This document shows, piece by piece, positions 7,010-14,828 of a stretch of 57,033 nt of DNA. The stretch covers positions 1 to 57,033 of the forward strand of contig DDVI01000016.1 of the NCBI GenBank assembly GCA_002345205.1, written 5' to 3'. Position numbers and translations under genes: made by a program. The notes under the pieces were generated by a model. That model worked only from the letters and a program-made list of their open reading frames with translations. It was not told where the DNA came from and did not search any database. This DNA comes from Bdellovibrionaceae bacterium UBA2316. Lineage in GTDB: Bacteria; Bdellovibrionota; Bdellovibrionia; Bdellovibrionales; Bdellovibrionaceae. The first letter of the stretch is position 1. Every line of letters begins with the position of its first letter.

Positions 7010-7813
7010 TTACATTTTCTTTATTTGATCATAAAGAATAAAGGCACCCATGGTGAGAACAAAATACCCGAAACCTTTTTTAAGTGTTTTTTCCGACACC
7101 TTCTTTGATAGAGACATACCAATAAACAGCCCCATAATTGCTATTCCGGAGACCGTCAGTAAAAGCTTCCAATCAATAAATGCTTGATGTTGTATATCCC
7201 CAATAAATCCTAACAAAGATTTTGCGGCGATAATGAAAAGAGACGTCCCAACAGCAATCTTCATAGGCATTCCGACAAGTAATACCAGGGCAGGGATAAT
7301 TAAAAATCCACCTCCAGCACCGACAAATCCAGTGATGCCGCCAACGACAAGCCCTTCTAAAGAAATCAAAAGAAATCGATTCATCGAAGAAAACTCTTTG
7401 GCCGGCGCCGCGGAGGCTTTTTTTGTTTTAATCATTGATATCGAAGCAACGACCATTAGAACTGCAAAAACTAACATCATCAAAAGTGGCTTTGATATAG
7501 GATGTGTTCCAAGGGTAAAAACAGGATCAGGCAATTGCGGTACTACATAGGCTCGGGTTAAGTAGACGCCAATAAAACTTGGTATCGCAAAAATTAATCC
7601 TGTTTTTAAATCCACTTCGCCTTTTTTAAGATAAAACCCGCCGCCCACTAGGGCAGTAAGGCCTACAATAAAAAGCGAGTACGCTGTTGCCAAAACTGGA
7701 TTGATCGTAAAAAGATAAACAAGAATTGGCACTGTCAGAATTGATCCGCCTCCGCCAATCATACCAAGGGACAGGCCCATAAAAATAGATGCTATATAAC
7801 CGTAGATTTCCAT
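7010..7813 (-). CDS. TauE/SafE-family anion exporter
   Basis: A 267-residue inner-membrane permease with about eight transmembrane segments. It has the duplicated glycine-rich motifs of the TSUP family (GLSLGMIGGGGSILTVP near residue 15-31 and GGITGFVGAGGGFLIIP near 157-173). Members export sulfite, sulfoacetate or related organosulfur anions. In this operon, after two thiosulfate-transporter halves and a persulfide dioxygenase-like protein, sulfite export is the most sensible reading. It starts 7 bases after the DUF6691 gene. Confidence 0.92.
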   Translation of the reverse strand: MEIYGYIASIFMGLSLGMIGGGGSILTVPILVYLFTINPVLATAYSLFIVGLTALVGGGFYLKKGEVDLKTGLIFAIPSFIGVYLTRAYVVPQLPDPVFTLGTHPISKPLLMMLVFAVLMVVASISMIKTKKASAAPAKEFSSMNRFLLISLEGLVVGGITGFVGAGGGFLIIPALVLLVGMPMKIAVGTSLFIIAAKSLLGFIGDIQHQAFIDWKLLLTVSGIAIMGLFIGMSLSKKVSEKTLKKGFGYFVLTMGAFILYDQIKKM

Positions 7814-7820
7814 ATATGTC

Positions 7821-8249
7821 TCATTTTTTAATGTTCAATTTCTTATCGACTAGCCGAAATAAAAACATTCCGACAAGCATACTCACTACAAAGATAAATG
7901 GCTTGACCTCAAAGCTTGCGAGTGAAGTCACAGCTGGCCCGGGGCAAAAACCGCCAAGTCCCCATCCAATTCCAAAAAGCAAAGATCCGGTTACAAGCGC
8001 AGGAGTTATTTCTTTCTTTGTTGGCACATGCCACTCTGTTGAAAGTAGCGGAGACTTACGTTTTCTAATAAGTTTATAAGTCACAAAATGAACTATGATG
8101 CCGCCAACCATAACAAAAATAAGCGATGGGTCCCAGTTACCAAAAAGATCTAAGAAGCCGATAACTTTTTGTGGCTGTGTCATCCCTGAAATGCCAAGTC
8201 CAATCGCAAATACAAACCCTACTACAAGTGCTGCCAATCCATTTTTCAT
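7821..8249 (-). CDS. YeeE/YedE-type transporter, C-terminal half (DUF6691)
   Basis: A 142-residue membrane protein with four hydrophobic segments and the conserved cysteine motif GLGGFCPGPAVTSL (about residues 98-111). This is the second half of YeeE/TsuA-type proteins, which bring in thiosulfate using membrane cysteines. Here the transporter is split into two genes, and the two halves overlap by four bases (ATGA), which argues for a stoichiometric two-subunit transporter. GGAG precedes the ATG at good spacing. Confidence 0.92.
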   Translation of the reverse strand: MKNGLAALVVGFVFAIGLGISGMTQPQKVIGFLDLFGNWDPSLIFVMVGGIIVHFVTYKLIRKRKSPLLSTEWHVPTKKEITPALVTGSLLFGIGWGLGGFCPGPAVTSLASFEVKPFIFVVSMLVGMFLFRLVDKKLNIKK

Positions 8250-8671
8250 AAAAAGACTCCTAGTTTTTTAAAGACAGCCACGGCAATTATACCGGCTGAT
8301 ATAAAAACGATCGTTGCCACCAGAGAGCGAGGCGACATTCGGCTGATACCGCAAACGCCATGACCGCTTGTGCAACCGCTTCCTAATATAGTTCCAAAAC
8401 CTACAAGCAAACCCGCGACAACGGTCGTCCAAGTTTCAGTTTGTAAATTTCCAGAAAAAATATTTGGATTGAGCGCATTCAAAGTTAGACCGCCAAGAAA
8501 CAGTCCTAAGATGAAAAGAACTCTCCAGCCTGTATCGCCCTTAATCGGCGACAAAGCGCCATTTATAATTCCACTAATTCCGGTTACTCGTCCGTTCCAC
8601 AAGAGCATCAGAGACACTGATATTCCTATGATGACCCCTCCTAAAAGAGCGTTAATCCAATCTTGATTCAT
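8246..8671 (-). CDS. YeeE/YedE-type transporter, N-terminal half
   Basis: A 141-residue protein with four hydrophobic segments and the motif GSGCTSGHGVCGISRMSPRS (about residues 97-116), the cysteine signature of the first repeat of YeeE/TsuA thiosulfate transporters. It pairs with the overlapping downstream gene. GTGAGGA lies before the ATG. The neighbours (rhodanese-lactamase fusion, TauE) support uptake or handling of thiosulfate or a similar sulfane-sulfur compound. Confidence 0.92.
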   Translation of the reverse strand: MNQDWINALLGGVIIGISVSLMLLWNGRVTGISGIINGALSPIKGDTGWRVLFILGLFLGGLTLNALNPNIFSGNLQTETWTTVVAGLLVGFGTILGSGCTSGHGVCGISRMSPRSLVATIVFISAGIIAVAVFKKLGVFL

Positions 8672-8698
8672 AAATCCTCACTTTTTAAAAATTGAAAT

Positions 8699-10132
8699 TT
8701 AGTTAAGCTTCTCGACAGGTTGCTTGCGCTCGTTCCAGCGAATCATTCCACCAGCCATATTAATCGTAAATTTATACCCAAGTTTAATACTTTCAGCAGT
8801 AGCCGTTCCAGAACGCCCGCCGCTACGACAAACAAAAACAATTTCTTGGCTACGGTCACCATTTTCCAGAAAATGGGTTAAATCTGGTCCAAGCGTTATA
8901 AGCTCGGCTCCTTTTATATGACCATACTCGCCATTAAATTCATCCGGTCGTCTTACGTCGATCAATCTTATTTTTTTCGATTCTACGAGTTCAGCATGAG
9001 CCAGAACATCTTCACACGTGACTTCAGGAATTCCATCCACCACTTGCGGATGAATTGACCTAGCATTTATTGGTTTCCCGCAGGCTAAATTTGCGGGAAC
9101 CGCTTCATGGATTTTTTTGGGGTTTGCTAGCTTTAATTCCGACATTATTTTTTTAAAATCGTCTTTGGTTTTAGTTTCGCCCAATCGGGGATTGAATTGT
9201 TTTTCTAATCCAATTGTAGATGACGTTTGACCTCGGTAATCGTGGCCTGGGTAAATAATTGTATCTGAAGAAAGCTTAAAAAGCTTTTCATGAACACTCT
9301 CATAGAGTCGTTCAGAAGAACCCTGTTGAAAATCGGTGCGACCGCAACCTCGAATCAAAAGTGCATCGCCAGTAAAAATCATTCCTTCAAATGAGTACGT
9401 CAGACATGTGTTTGTGTGCCCAGGAGTTGCAATTATTTTTATTTTTTTATCACCCAGTAAAAGCTCTTGGCCATCTTCCAGGGGAATATCTACACACTGA
9501 ACGTCAGCGTCTTGACTGACGGCAGTTTTGGCCTGAGTTCGCTTACGTATTTCACCGGCACCCGTAATATGATCAGCATGAATGTGAGTATCTAGGACAT
9601 ACATCAGCCTCAGGCCCAGCTCTTCAATAAGTTTCAAATCGCGATCGACGGTTTCTAGAACTGGATCAATGATCGCCGCTTCCTTTGTTTTTTTGTCTGC
9701 AATGATATAGGTATAGGTTGAAGATTCAGATTCAAATAGTTGATGAAATATAATATCGCTTCTCATATCGACTCCCTTAAGTTTTTTAAAATTAAAAATC
9801 GTAGATTGTAGACCTTCACCAGCAAGTGGCTTGTTTAATTCTACCCATCGATGGCAATTGCTCATGAATACAAAATTCTGCCGATCGCCGAGCTGTTTTG
9901 TTAGAGCCAGTTCGGTGCTTTCCGGTGCGATGATGATCGCAAGACGCTCACCAATAGAATCAATTTCGCTGACAATGTCGTCTGACTGAATGTTTTCAGC
10001 ACCAGGAATGTGCGAAGCTTTAAATTCAGTATCAGGACGCAAATCCATCAATCTGATTAAGTTTGGCTCCGTTGCCCAGAGGTTATAAACCTGCTCACAT
10101 GTTAGTTTCGTGACTTTAAGTGACGTTTTCAT
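8699..10132 (-). CDS. Rhodanese-MBL-rhodanese protein (persulfide dioxygenase-like)
   Basis: A three-domain protein of about 477 residues. An N-terminal rhodanese-like domain (about 5-110) is probably inactive, as its loop reads MSNCHRW rather than CRxGxR. The middle is a metallo-beta-lactamase domain of the ETHE1/Blh type, with HIHADH, GHTNTCLTY, GDALLIRGCGRTDFQ and PGHDYRGQ. The C terminus is an active-looking rhodanese domain with VCRSGGRSG. Proteins of this build (CstB, SdoA-like) oxidise glutathione or protein persulfide to sulfite and pass sulfane sulfur on. The ATG at 10132 is preferred over the GTG at 10183, because the extra 17 residues would overlap the 14-bp operator at 10168-10181. 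Confidence 0.9.
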   Translation of the reverse strand: MKTSLKVTKLTCEQVYNLWATEPNLIRLMDLRPDTEFKASHIPGAENIQSDDIVSEIDSIGERLAIIIAPESTELALTKQLGDRQNFVFMSNCHRWVELNKPLAGEGLQSTIFNFKKLKGVDMRSDIIFHQLFESESSTYTYIIADKKTKEAAIIDPVLETVDRDLKLIEELGLRLMYVLDTHIHADHITGAGEIRKRTQAKTAVSQDADVQCVDIPLEDGQELLLGDKKIKIIATPGHTNTCLTYSFEGMIFTGDALLIRGCGRTDFQQGSSERLYESVHEKLFKLSSDTIIYPGHDYRGQTSSTIGLEKQFNPRLGETKTKDDFKKIMSELKLANPKKIHEAVPANLACGKPINARSIHPQVVDGIPEVTCEDVLAHAELVESKKIRLIDVRRPDEFNGEYGHIKGAELITLGPDLTHFLENGDRSQEIVFVCRSGGRSGTATAESIKLGYKFTINMAGGMIRWNERKQPVEKLN

Positions 10133-10167
10133 AGATTTATAATGGCATATTTGAATATCAAACAATG

Positions 10168-10181
10168 ATGTGCTGGCACAC
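10168..10181. promoter_or_regulatory. Sulfur-regulon operator, copy 1
   Basis: This site reads ATGTGCTGGCACAC on the plus strand. It is one of three copies of the dyad ATGTG-N4-CACAT in the sulfur island, and one base departs from perfect symmetry. It lies 36-49 bases upstream of the ATG of the rhodanese-lactamase gene and just after the Crp/Fnr gene. That points to an internal promoter in the operon. Confidence 0.7.
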
Positions 10182-10195
10182 AATTCAAATTAAAA

Positions 10196-10846
10196 TTATG
10201 CGGTCTCGCCATCTTGCAGCGCAATAAGTCCGTCTCGATTTAAGACTTGAATAGATCGTCCATCCTGCTTGATTAACTTGAGTTCCTCTAACTCGGACAG
10301 TGCTTTTATAACCGTTGAAACAGTGCTTGCACAAAAATTTGCAATTTCTTGACGAGTCCAATTATGATCGGGGTGAAGGTCCTTCAGATAAACAACGGCC
10401 TGGGCTGTTCTAACCAGAATTTGATTTTCAAGAATCATAATTTGATGAGTTTCACATCGTCGAAGCTCTTTGGAAAGAACTTTAACGACTTCGTGAAGCA
10501 AGGTCGGATGCTTTTCAATCGCCATCTTTATTATTTCTTTCGGCACCAATTTAAGGACGGTTGGTTCGATGGCCACCGATGTCCCGTGGTAACCTTCGTT
10601 TGAAAACAAAGCCCGATGGCCAAAAAACTGACCTTGTCGAAAAAATCTAAGTAAATGTTCTTTCCCGCTAGCCTGACCAATCAGCATCAGTCCAACGAGT
10701 CCTTGTTTGACAAAATAAATACCGGACGGAAAATCTCCTTGGCGATAAACGAACTCTCCTCGTTTTAATTCAATTGATTTTGACTGGGATTCAAATTGCC
10801 ATTTAATTTCCGTGGGCAGTTCTGACCACAATTCTTTCCATTCCAT
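10196..10846 (-). CDS. Crp/Fnr-family transcriptional regulator
   Basis: A 216-residue regulator with a cyclic-nucleotide-binding-like beta barrel (GEFVYRQGDFPSGIYFVKQGLVGL…, about residues 30-120) and a C-terminal winged helix (NWTRQEIANFCASTVSTVIKALSELEELKLI, about 160-190). The Fnr iron-sulfur cysteines are missing; only single cysteines at about 130 and 170 are seen. The recognition helix (CASTVSTVIKAL) lacks the E-x-x-S-x-x-R of Fnr, so its DNA site should differ. The 14-bp ATGTG-N4-CACAT dyads around its gene have the right geometry for this family and are the natural candidate. It heads the six-gene minus-strand operon and is divergent from tsdA. Confidence 0.93.
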   Translation of the reverse strand: MEWKELWSELPTEIKWQFESQSKSIELKRGEFVYRQGDFPSGIYFVKQGLVGLMLIGQASGKEHLLRFFRQGQFFGHRALFSNEGYHGTSVAIEPTVLKLVPKEIIKMAIEKHPTLLHEVVKVLSKELRRCETHQIMILENQILVRTAQAVVYLKDLHPDHNWTRQEIANFCASTVSTVIKALSELEELKLIKQDGRSIQVLNRDGLIALQDGETA

Positions 10847-10852
10847 GCCCGT

Positions 10853-10894
10853 ATCATATTAGAACTATGTCATATTGGGAAACACTAATATGAC
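10853..10894. promoter_or_regulatory. Second dyad in the crp-tsdA intergenic region
   Basis: GTCATATT (10869-10876) and AATATGAC (10887-10894) are exact 8-bp inverted repeats 10 bases apart. A further TCATATTAG at about 10853-10862 matches CTAATATGA at 10885-10893 as an inverted partner. The cluster lies directly before the regulator gene's start and may be a second operator or an autoregulatory site. Confidence 0.45.
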
Positions 10895-10924
10895 GCCAGC
10901 CCCCGTCAATTATATCAGGTAATT

Positions 10925-10938
10925 ATGTGCCAGCACAT
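10925..10938. promoter_or_regulatory. Sulfur-regulon operator, copy 2 (perfect)
   Basis: ATGTGCCAGCACAT has perfect 6-bp arms around CA. It lies between the divergent Crp/Fnr gene and tsdA, 53 bases before the tsdA ATG and 79 before the regulator's ATG. It could control both transcripts. It is the most symmetric of the three copies. Confidence 0.75.
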
Positions 10939-10990
10939 CATGCCTCGATCATCATTGAAGTTATTCTATTCCTAATAGAAAGGATAGAAA

Positions 10991-11935
10991 ATGAGCCAGA
11001 ATAAACAACCTAGAAGCCCAATCTTGAGTATTTTATTTACGTTAGGAATTTTGGTAACGTTAGCAGGATTATTTTTTGTTTTTGGCGGATCTGAATTACT
11101 TAATCAAAAAAATGAATCAGCAAAAAAAAGCATTCATGAAAGTATCGACAAAAATTTAACGAACTTGGCAGAGCCTATTATAGAAAAAGTTGTTCAACCA
11201 TTCAGGGTCCCAGACCTGTCGAGCGTCCCAAATGATAAGTACGGAGACAGCATACTTCGAGGTAAGGACTATCTTGAGCACACATTTGAAAAGCTCCCAC
11301 AATTTGTAGGAGCAAAAAATAATTGCACAAACTGTCATTTAAATTCAGGGACGACTCAATTTGCAGGCCCCTGGATTGGTGTCGTAGCACGTTTTCCACA
11401 ATACCGCTCGCGCTCGGGAAAAATAGATACACTCACAGACCGCGTGAATGATTGTTTTGAAAGAAGTCTTAACGGACGTCGACTCCCTGAAAAAAGTTCT
11501 GAAATGACTGATATTATTAGTTATATGACCTGGCTGTCGAAAGGCTATGCTATCGGCCAAGATATTCAAGGAAGTGGGATGCCAAAAATAGTATTGGATC
11601 GACTTCCTGATTTGAAAGCCGGCCGAGTCATTTATGAATCCAAGTGTGCGTCCTGCCACCAAAGCAACGGACAGGGGCTTTATACAGACGACGGACACGT
11701 CGCATTTCCTGCACTGTGGGGATCGAAGTCTTTTAATATTGGCGCAGGTATGGCACGTCTTCAAACCGCGGCTGGATTCGTTAAAAAGAATATGCCAATA
11801 GGGCAGGGCGGATCACTTTCTGATGACGAAGCCTGGGATGTAGCTGGCTATTTTACACAACAAAACCGACCTGATTTCAAAAACAAAAAGAAAGACTGGC
11901 CAAAAGGAGACCGACCTAAAGATGCGCGATATTAA
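10991..11935 (+). CDS. tsdA: TsdA-type thiosulfate dehydrogenase, membrane-anchored
   Basis: A di-heme c-type cytochrome that couples two thiosulfates to tetrathionate (or the reverse) in the periplasm. Two heme sites are visible: NCTNCH (about residues 111-116) and CASCHQ (about 218-223). The family signatures RVNDCFERSLNGRRLP, FPALWGSKSFNIGAGMARL and NMPIGQGGSLSDDEAWDVAGYF are also present. An N-terminal hydrophobic helix (about 10-30) acts as an anchor rather than a cleaved signal. AAAGGAT precedes the ATG. It diverges from the Crp/Fnr regulator across operator copy 2 and its 3' end overlaps the next gene by 14 bases. Confidence 0.93.
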   Translation: MSQNKQPRSPILSILFTLGILVTLAGLFFVFGGSELLNQKNESAKKSIHESIDKNLTNLAEPIIEKVVQPFRVPDLSSVPNDKYGDSILRGKDYLEHTFEKLPQFVGAKNNCTNCHLNSGTTQFAGPWIGVVARFPQYRSRSGKIDTLTDRVNDCFERSLNGRRLPEKSSEMTDIISYMTWLSKGYAIGQDIQGSGMPKIVLDRLPDLKAGRVIYESKCASCHQSNGQGLYTDDGHVAFPALWGSKSFNIGAGMARLQTAAGFVKKNMPIGQGGSLSDDEAWDVAGYFTQQNRPDFKNKKKDWPKGDRPKDARY

Positions 11936-12569
11936 ATTTGTAATTTCAATTTATTTTCTCATTCTGACTTTGACCTTGCCTGCATTTGCACGTGACGAGG
12001 ACTGGGGCATATTCCAGTTCCGAAAACGACTAGTCGGTGGCCATCAAATATTTGCAGAGTATGTACGGCGTGATCGGGGGGAACTATTTTCCCAAAAGTT
12101 TCTTGATCTGTATAGACTATCTTGGGGCGGCAAGCTTGGTGATTGGACCTATTTAATTGGAGGAGCTTATGTTGATTTCAACATTGGCGCAGATGAACGA
12201 AGACTTCATCAATTTGGAATCTACAACTTTACTAAGGAAAATACAGTTTCAGGTGTATTTAGAACTGGATTAGAAGAGCGAAGCTTTATATCTGATGACT
12301 TCATTTATTTTCGCTATCGCAATCGCATTCAACTAAATCTATTGCCTCAACATGCTTTTGGATTTTCAATATACGACGAAATCTTTTATGTGCCTGATGG
12401 GCGTAATAAGTTTTCAAGCGGATTCAACGAAAATCGCCTTGGCATTGGTTTTCGATACATGGTTGAAAATTTGGAATTCTATATTTTCAATACAACCGGG
12501 TACATGAAGACACCAAAATCTTCCGACCGCTTTGAATGGCTTCAGCTACAAACTATTTTTTCATTCTAA
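11922..12569 (+). CDS. DUF2490-like outer-membrane barrel protein
   Basis: A 215-residue exported protein with a signal peptide (about residues 1-23, ending TLPAFA) and many short amphipathic strands rich in Y, F and R (FRKRLVGG, FAEYVRR, DFIYFRYRNRIQL). It ends in phenylalanine (IFSF), typical of outer-membrane beta barrels. The pattern fits DUF2490. It overlaps tsdA by 14 bases, so the two are translated together. A role in passing sulfur compounds or electrons across the envelope is only suggested by position. Confidence 0.8.
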   Translation: MRDIKFVISIYFLILTLTLPAFARDEDWGIFQFRKRLVGGHQIFAEYVRRDRGELFSQKFLDLYRLSWGGKLGDWTYLIGGAYVDFNIGADERRLHQFGIYNFTKENTVSGVFRTGLEERSFISDDFIYFRYRNRIQLNLLPQHAFGFSIYDEIFYVPDGRNKFSSGFNENRLGIGFRYMVENLEFYIFNTTGYMKTPKSSDRFEWLQLQTIFSF

Positions 12570-12588
12570 CTCAATCGAAAGGAAAAAA

Positions 12589-13209
12589 ATGCAAAAGAAT
12601 AAACTTATAGTTTCCCTAACTAGCCCCTACGCGCGCAAGGTCCGAATTGCAGCGCTCGAGAAAAAAATTGATTTCGAAATGGTCGTCGATGTTCCTTGGA
12701 ATGAAAACACCGGCGTTGTTAAAAAAAATCCACTTGGCAAGGTGCCTGTCTGGGTCGCAACTGACGGGGATACCATCTACGATTCAAGGGTAATCGTTGA
12801 ATTCTTAGAGACAATGGATTCTCCCAATTTATTTCCTGAAGATCCAAAGGAAAAAATTAAGGTAAAGCAAATCGAATCTCTAGCGGACGGAATTATGGAC
12901 GCTTCGTTATGTCTATTTGCTGAGAGGAAAAAACGACCTAAAGAATTGCAACATCAGTGGTGGATAGATCGACAGTTTGGAAAGGTTCATAGAGGATTAG
13001 CAGAACTGGAAAAAATACTCGGAAATAAAGACTACTTTTATGGTGCTGACCTAAGTATCGCCGACATAGCTGTTGCTAGCGCGCTTGGATATATCGGACT
13101 TAGGTTCAGCGAAGATTTCAATTGGACTGAAAAATATCCCATTTTATCTCGATTTTATTCGTCTATGATGAAGCGTCACAGTGTTAGCAGCACAGTTCCA
13201 GTTTTATAA
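12589..13209 (+). CDS. Glutathione S-transferase family protein
   Basis: A cytosolic two-domain transferase. The N-terminal thioredoxin-like domain shows SLTSPYARKVRIAALEKKIDF and NPLGKVPVW, then DSRVIVEFLE (the glutathione-binding acidic-Ser-type loop), residues about 8-70. An all-helical C-terminal domain has LSIADIAVASAL. The ATG at 12589 is chosen because AAAGGA lies seven bases before it and the family starts there. It sits between the TsdA/barrel pair and a glutathione-persulfide-type dioxygenase, so glutathione persulfide chemistry is a sensible guess. Confidence 0.9.
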   Translation: MQKNKLIVSLTSPYARKVRIAALEKKIDFEMVVDVPWNENTGVVKKNPLGKVPVWVATDGDTIYDSRVIVEFLETMDSPNLFPEDPKEKIKVKQIESLADGIMDASLCLFAERKKRPKELQHQWWIDRQFGKVHRGLAELEKILGNKDYFYGADLSIADIAVASALGYIGLRFSEDFNWTEKYPILSRFYSSMMKRHSVSSTVPVL

Positions 13210-13240
13210 CGCCGAGGGTTGTCGATTTTTCCATAAAATC

Positions 13241-13254
13241 ATGAGCTGGCACAT
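13241..13254. promoter_or_regulatory. Sulfur-regulon operator, copy 3
   Basis: ATGAGCTGGCACAT is the third copy of the 14-bp dyad, with one departure from symmetry. It lies 75-88 bases before the second persulfide dioxygenase-like gene. The flanking AAT on its downstream side is shared with the other copies when all are read in the same orientation. Confidence 0.7.
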
Positions 13255-13328
13255 AATCGTTTCGGAAAATTTCTATTAAAGTAGTGTAGTGAAGGAAAAT
13301 TAACCCACTTCAGAGAAAGAGGTAAAAA

Positions 13329-14192
13329 ATGAAACCAAATGTAAAAGAATTTTTTGATAGAGCCACTTGGACGCTAACATACGTCGTGTTTGATCCATCA
13401 ACTAAAGACGCCGTAATCCTTGATCCAGTTTGGGACTACGACCAGGCATCATCTAAAATGACAACGGATTCAGCTGACAAAGTCTTAGAGTTTACGAAGG
13501 CGAATAAATTGAATGTACACTATATACTTGAAACTCACGCTCATGCCGACCATGTTTCAGGGTCGCAAATATTAAAAAACAAAATTCCAGGTGTAAAAAT
13601 AGGAATTGGAGCTAGGATCTCTGATGTACAAAAAGTATTTAAGACTGTTTTCAATCTTGACCCAAATTTTAAAACTGATGGAAGCCAATTCGATCTTCTG
13701 CTTGAAGAGGGCAAAAATCTAAAAGCAGGATCGTTAACCATTGAAACTATTTACACTCCAGGACACACGCCTGCATGCGGAACTTATGTCATAGGTGATG
13801 CTGTTTTCACAGGTGATGCTTTATTTATGCCGGATTATGGCACAGGAAGATGTGATTTCCCAGCAGGTAGCGCTAGCGAGCTATATAGCTCGGTTCACGA
13901 TAAGATTTATAAACTTCCAGACCATTTTCGAGTTTTTGTGGGCCATGACTATCAGCCGAACGGTCGTCCGTTAGCTTTTGAATCTACAATTGGTGAAGAG
14001 AAAAGAAAAAATATTCAACTCAATGCCGAAACAACTAGAGAAAGCTTTGTTGAATTTAGAAACAATCGCGATAAAAAACTAGCTGCTCCTCGATTACTCT
14101 TACCCAGCGTGCAAATTAATATTGATGCCGGCCAACTTCCTAAAGCAGAAGAAAATGGAACCCGGTATTTAAAAATTCCAGTTAGGGAGTAA
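13329..14192 (+). CDS. ETHE1/Blh-type persulfide dioxygenase-like MBL protein
   Basis: A 287-residue metallo-beta-lactamase-fold protein with HAHADH (about residues 71-76), GHTPACGTYVIGDAVFTGDALFMPDYGTGRCDFPAG (about 145-180) and VGHDYQPNGR (about 204-213). The iron-binding histidines and aspartate of ETHE1-like dioxygenases are all present. The likely reaction is oxidation of glutathione or other persulfide to sulfite. Unlike its paralogue at 8699 it has no rhodanese domain, but a rhodanese fragment gene follows two bases after its stop. AGAGG precedes the ATG, and operator copy 3 is upstream. Confidence 0.93.
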   Translation: MKPNVKEFFDRATWTLTYVVFDPSTKDAVILDPVWDYDQASSKMTTDSADKVLEFTKANKLNVHYILETHAHADHVSGSQILKNKIPGVKIGIGARISDVQKVFKTVFNLDPNFKTDGSQFDLLLEEGKNLKAGSLTIETIYTPGHTPACGTYVIGDAVFTGDALFMPDYGTGRCDFPAGSASELYSSVHDKIYKLPDHFRVFVGHDYQPNGRPLAFESTIGEEKRKNIQLNAETTRESFVEFRNNRDKKLAAPRLLLPSVQINIDAGQLPKAEENGTRYLKIPVRE

Positions 14193-14194
14193 CC

Positions 14195-14392
14195 ATGGGA
14201 ACCCTATTCGGACTTTTTACATTTATCTTTGGCGCCGGCGCCTACAAAGTATACTGCCGCAGCGGTAACCGCTCGGGACAGGCAATGCAACTTATGAAAT
14301 CCCTTGGATTCAAAGATGTTGAAAATTTAGGGAGTCTGATGCAAGCTTCCCAGAGGCTGTCTCGAAAATGTGAGGGACGCAATTCATGTTAA
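14195..14392 (+). CDS. Half-rhodanese with N-terminal hydrophobic segment
   Basis: A 65-residue protein. A hydrophobic N terminus (residues about 3-17) leads straight into the catalytic loop and last helices of a rhodanese: VYCRSGNRSGQAMQLMKSLGFKDVENLGS. The first half of a normal rhodanese domain (the part carrying D-R-x-x-E-F and GHIPGA) is absent. GGAG precedes the ATG and the frame is intact, so it may be a functional mini-protein carrying sulfane sulfur at the membrane. It could instead be a deletion product of a normal rhodanese. It lies within a tight plus-strand operon. Confidence 0.75.
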   Translation: MGTLFGLFTFIFGAGAYKVYCRSGNRSGQAMQLMKSLGFKDVENLGSLMQASQRLSRKCEGRNSC

Positions 14393-14422
14393 AATTGAAA
14401 AAGGCAAACTTTGGAGGTCAGA

Positions 14423-14812
14423 ATGAATAAACTATCAATTCAAAAAGAAGTCTCAGGTAACGTTGATGATATCTGCCAAAGGGTGACCGATGCCATTAAA
14501 CCAGTTGGTTTTGGCATTCTCACAAGAATAGATTTTGATCAAAAAATTTATGAAAAGTTAAATGAAAAAATCAATCGATGCGTAATCCTCGGTGCCTGTA
14601 ATCCTAAACTTGCATTTGATGCTTTTAAGCAATCTACAGATGTTGCACTTCTCATCCCGTGCAACATTGTTGTAAGGGAAATTGAAGCCGGAAAAGTCAT
14701 AGTAGAAGCAATGCGCCCGACAATGATGCTAGAGTTTGTAAAAGGGGTTGCAAAAAGTGATTGGATTCTTAAAGCAGAATTCGATCTTGAAAATGTCATT
14801 TTAGCTCTTTAA
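14423..14812 (+). CDS. DUF302 family protein
   Basis: A 129-residue protein matching DUF302: an N-terminal vDDICQRVTDAIKPVGFGILTRIDF block, then ILGACNPKLAFDAFKQSTDVALLIPCNIVV, then VEAMRPTMML. DUF302 proteins are often found in sulfur-oxidation and related redox clusters; their biochemical role is not settled. The ATG at 14423 has GGAGG six bases upstream, clearly better than the TTG at 14411. It is followed 16 bases later by trxC in the same operon. Confidence 0.92.
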   Translation: MNKLSIQKEVSGNVDDICQRVTDAIKPVGFGILTRIDFDQKIYEKLNEKINRCVILGACNPKLAFDAFKQSTDVALLIPCNIVVREIEAGKVIVEAMRPTMMLEFVKGVAKSDWILKAEFDLENVILAL

Positions 14813-14828
14813 AGAAAGGAGAATTAAA

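Noticed and set aside
10853..10938. Classical CRP site (TGTGA-N6-TCACA)
   Set aside because: The dyad has TGTG-N4-CACA spacing, four bases shorter between half-sites than E. coli CRP; it was kept as a family-type 14-bp site instead.
11345..11764. 139-codon minus-strand frame
   Set aside because: Shadow of tsdA; the cytochrome motifs on the plus strand settle the reading.
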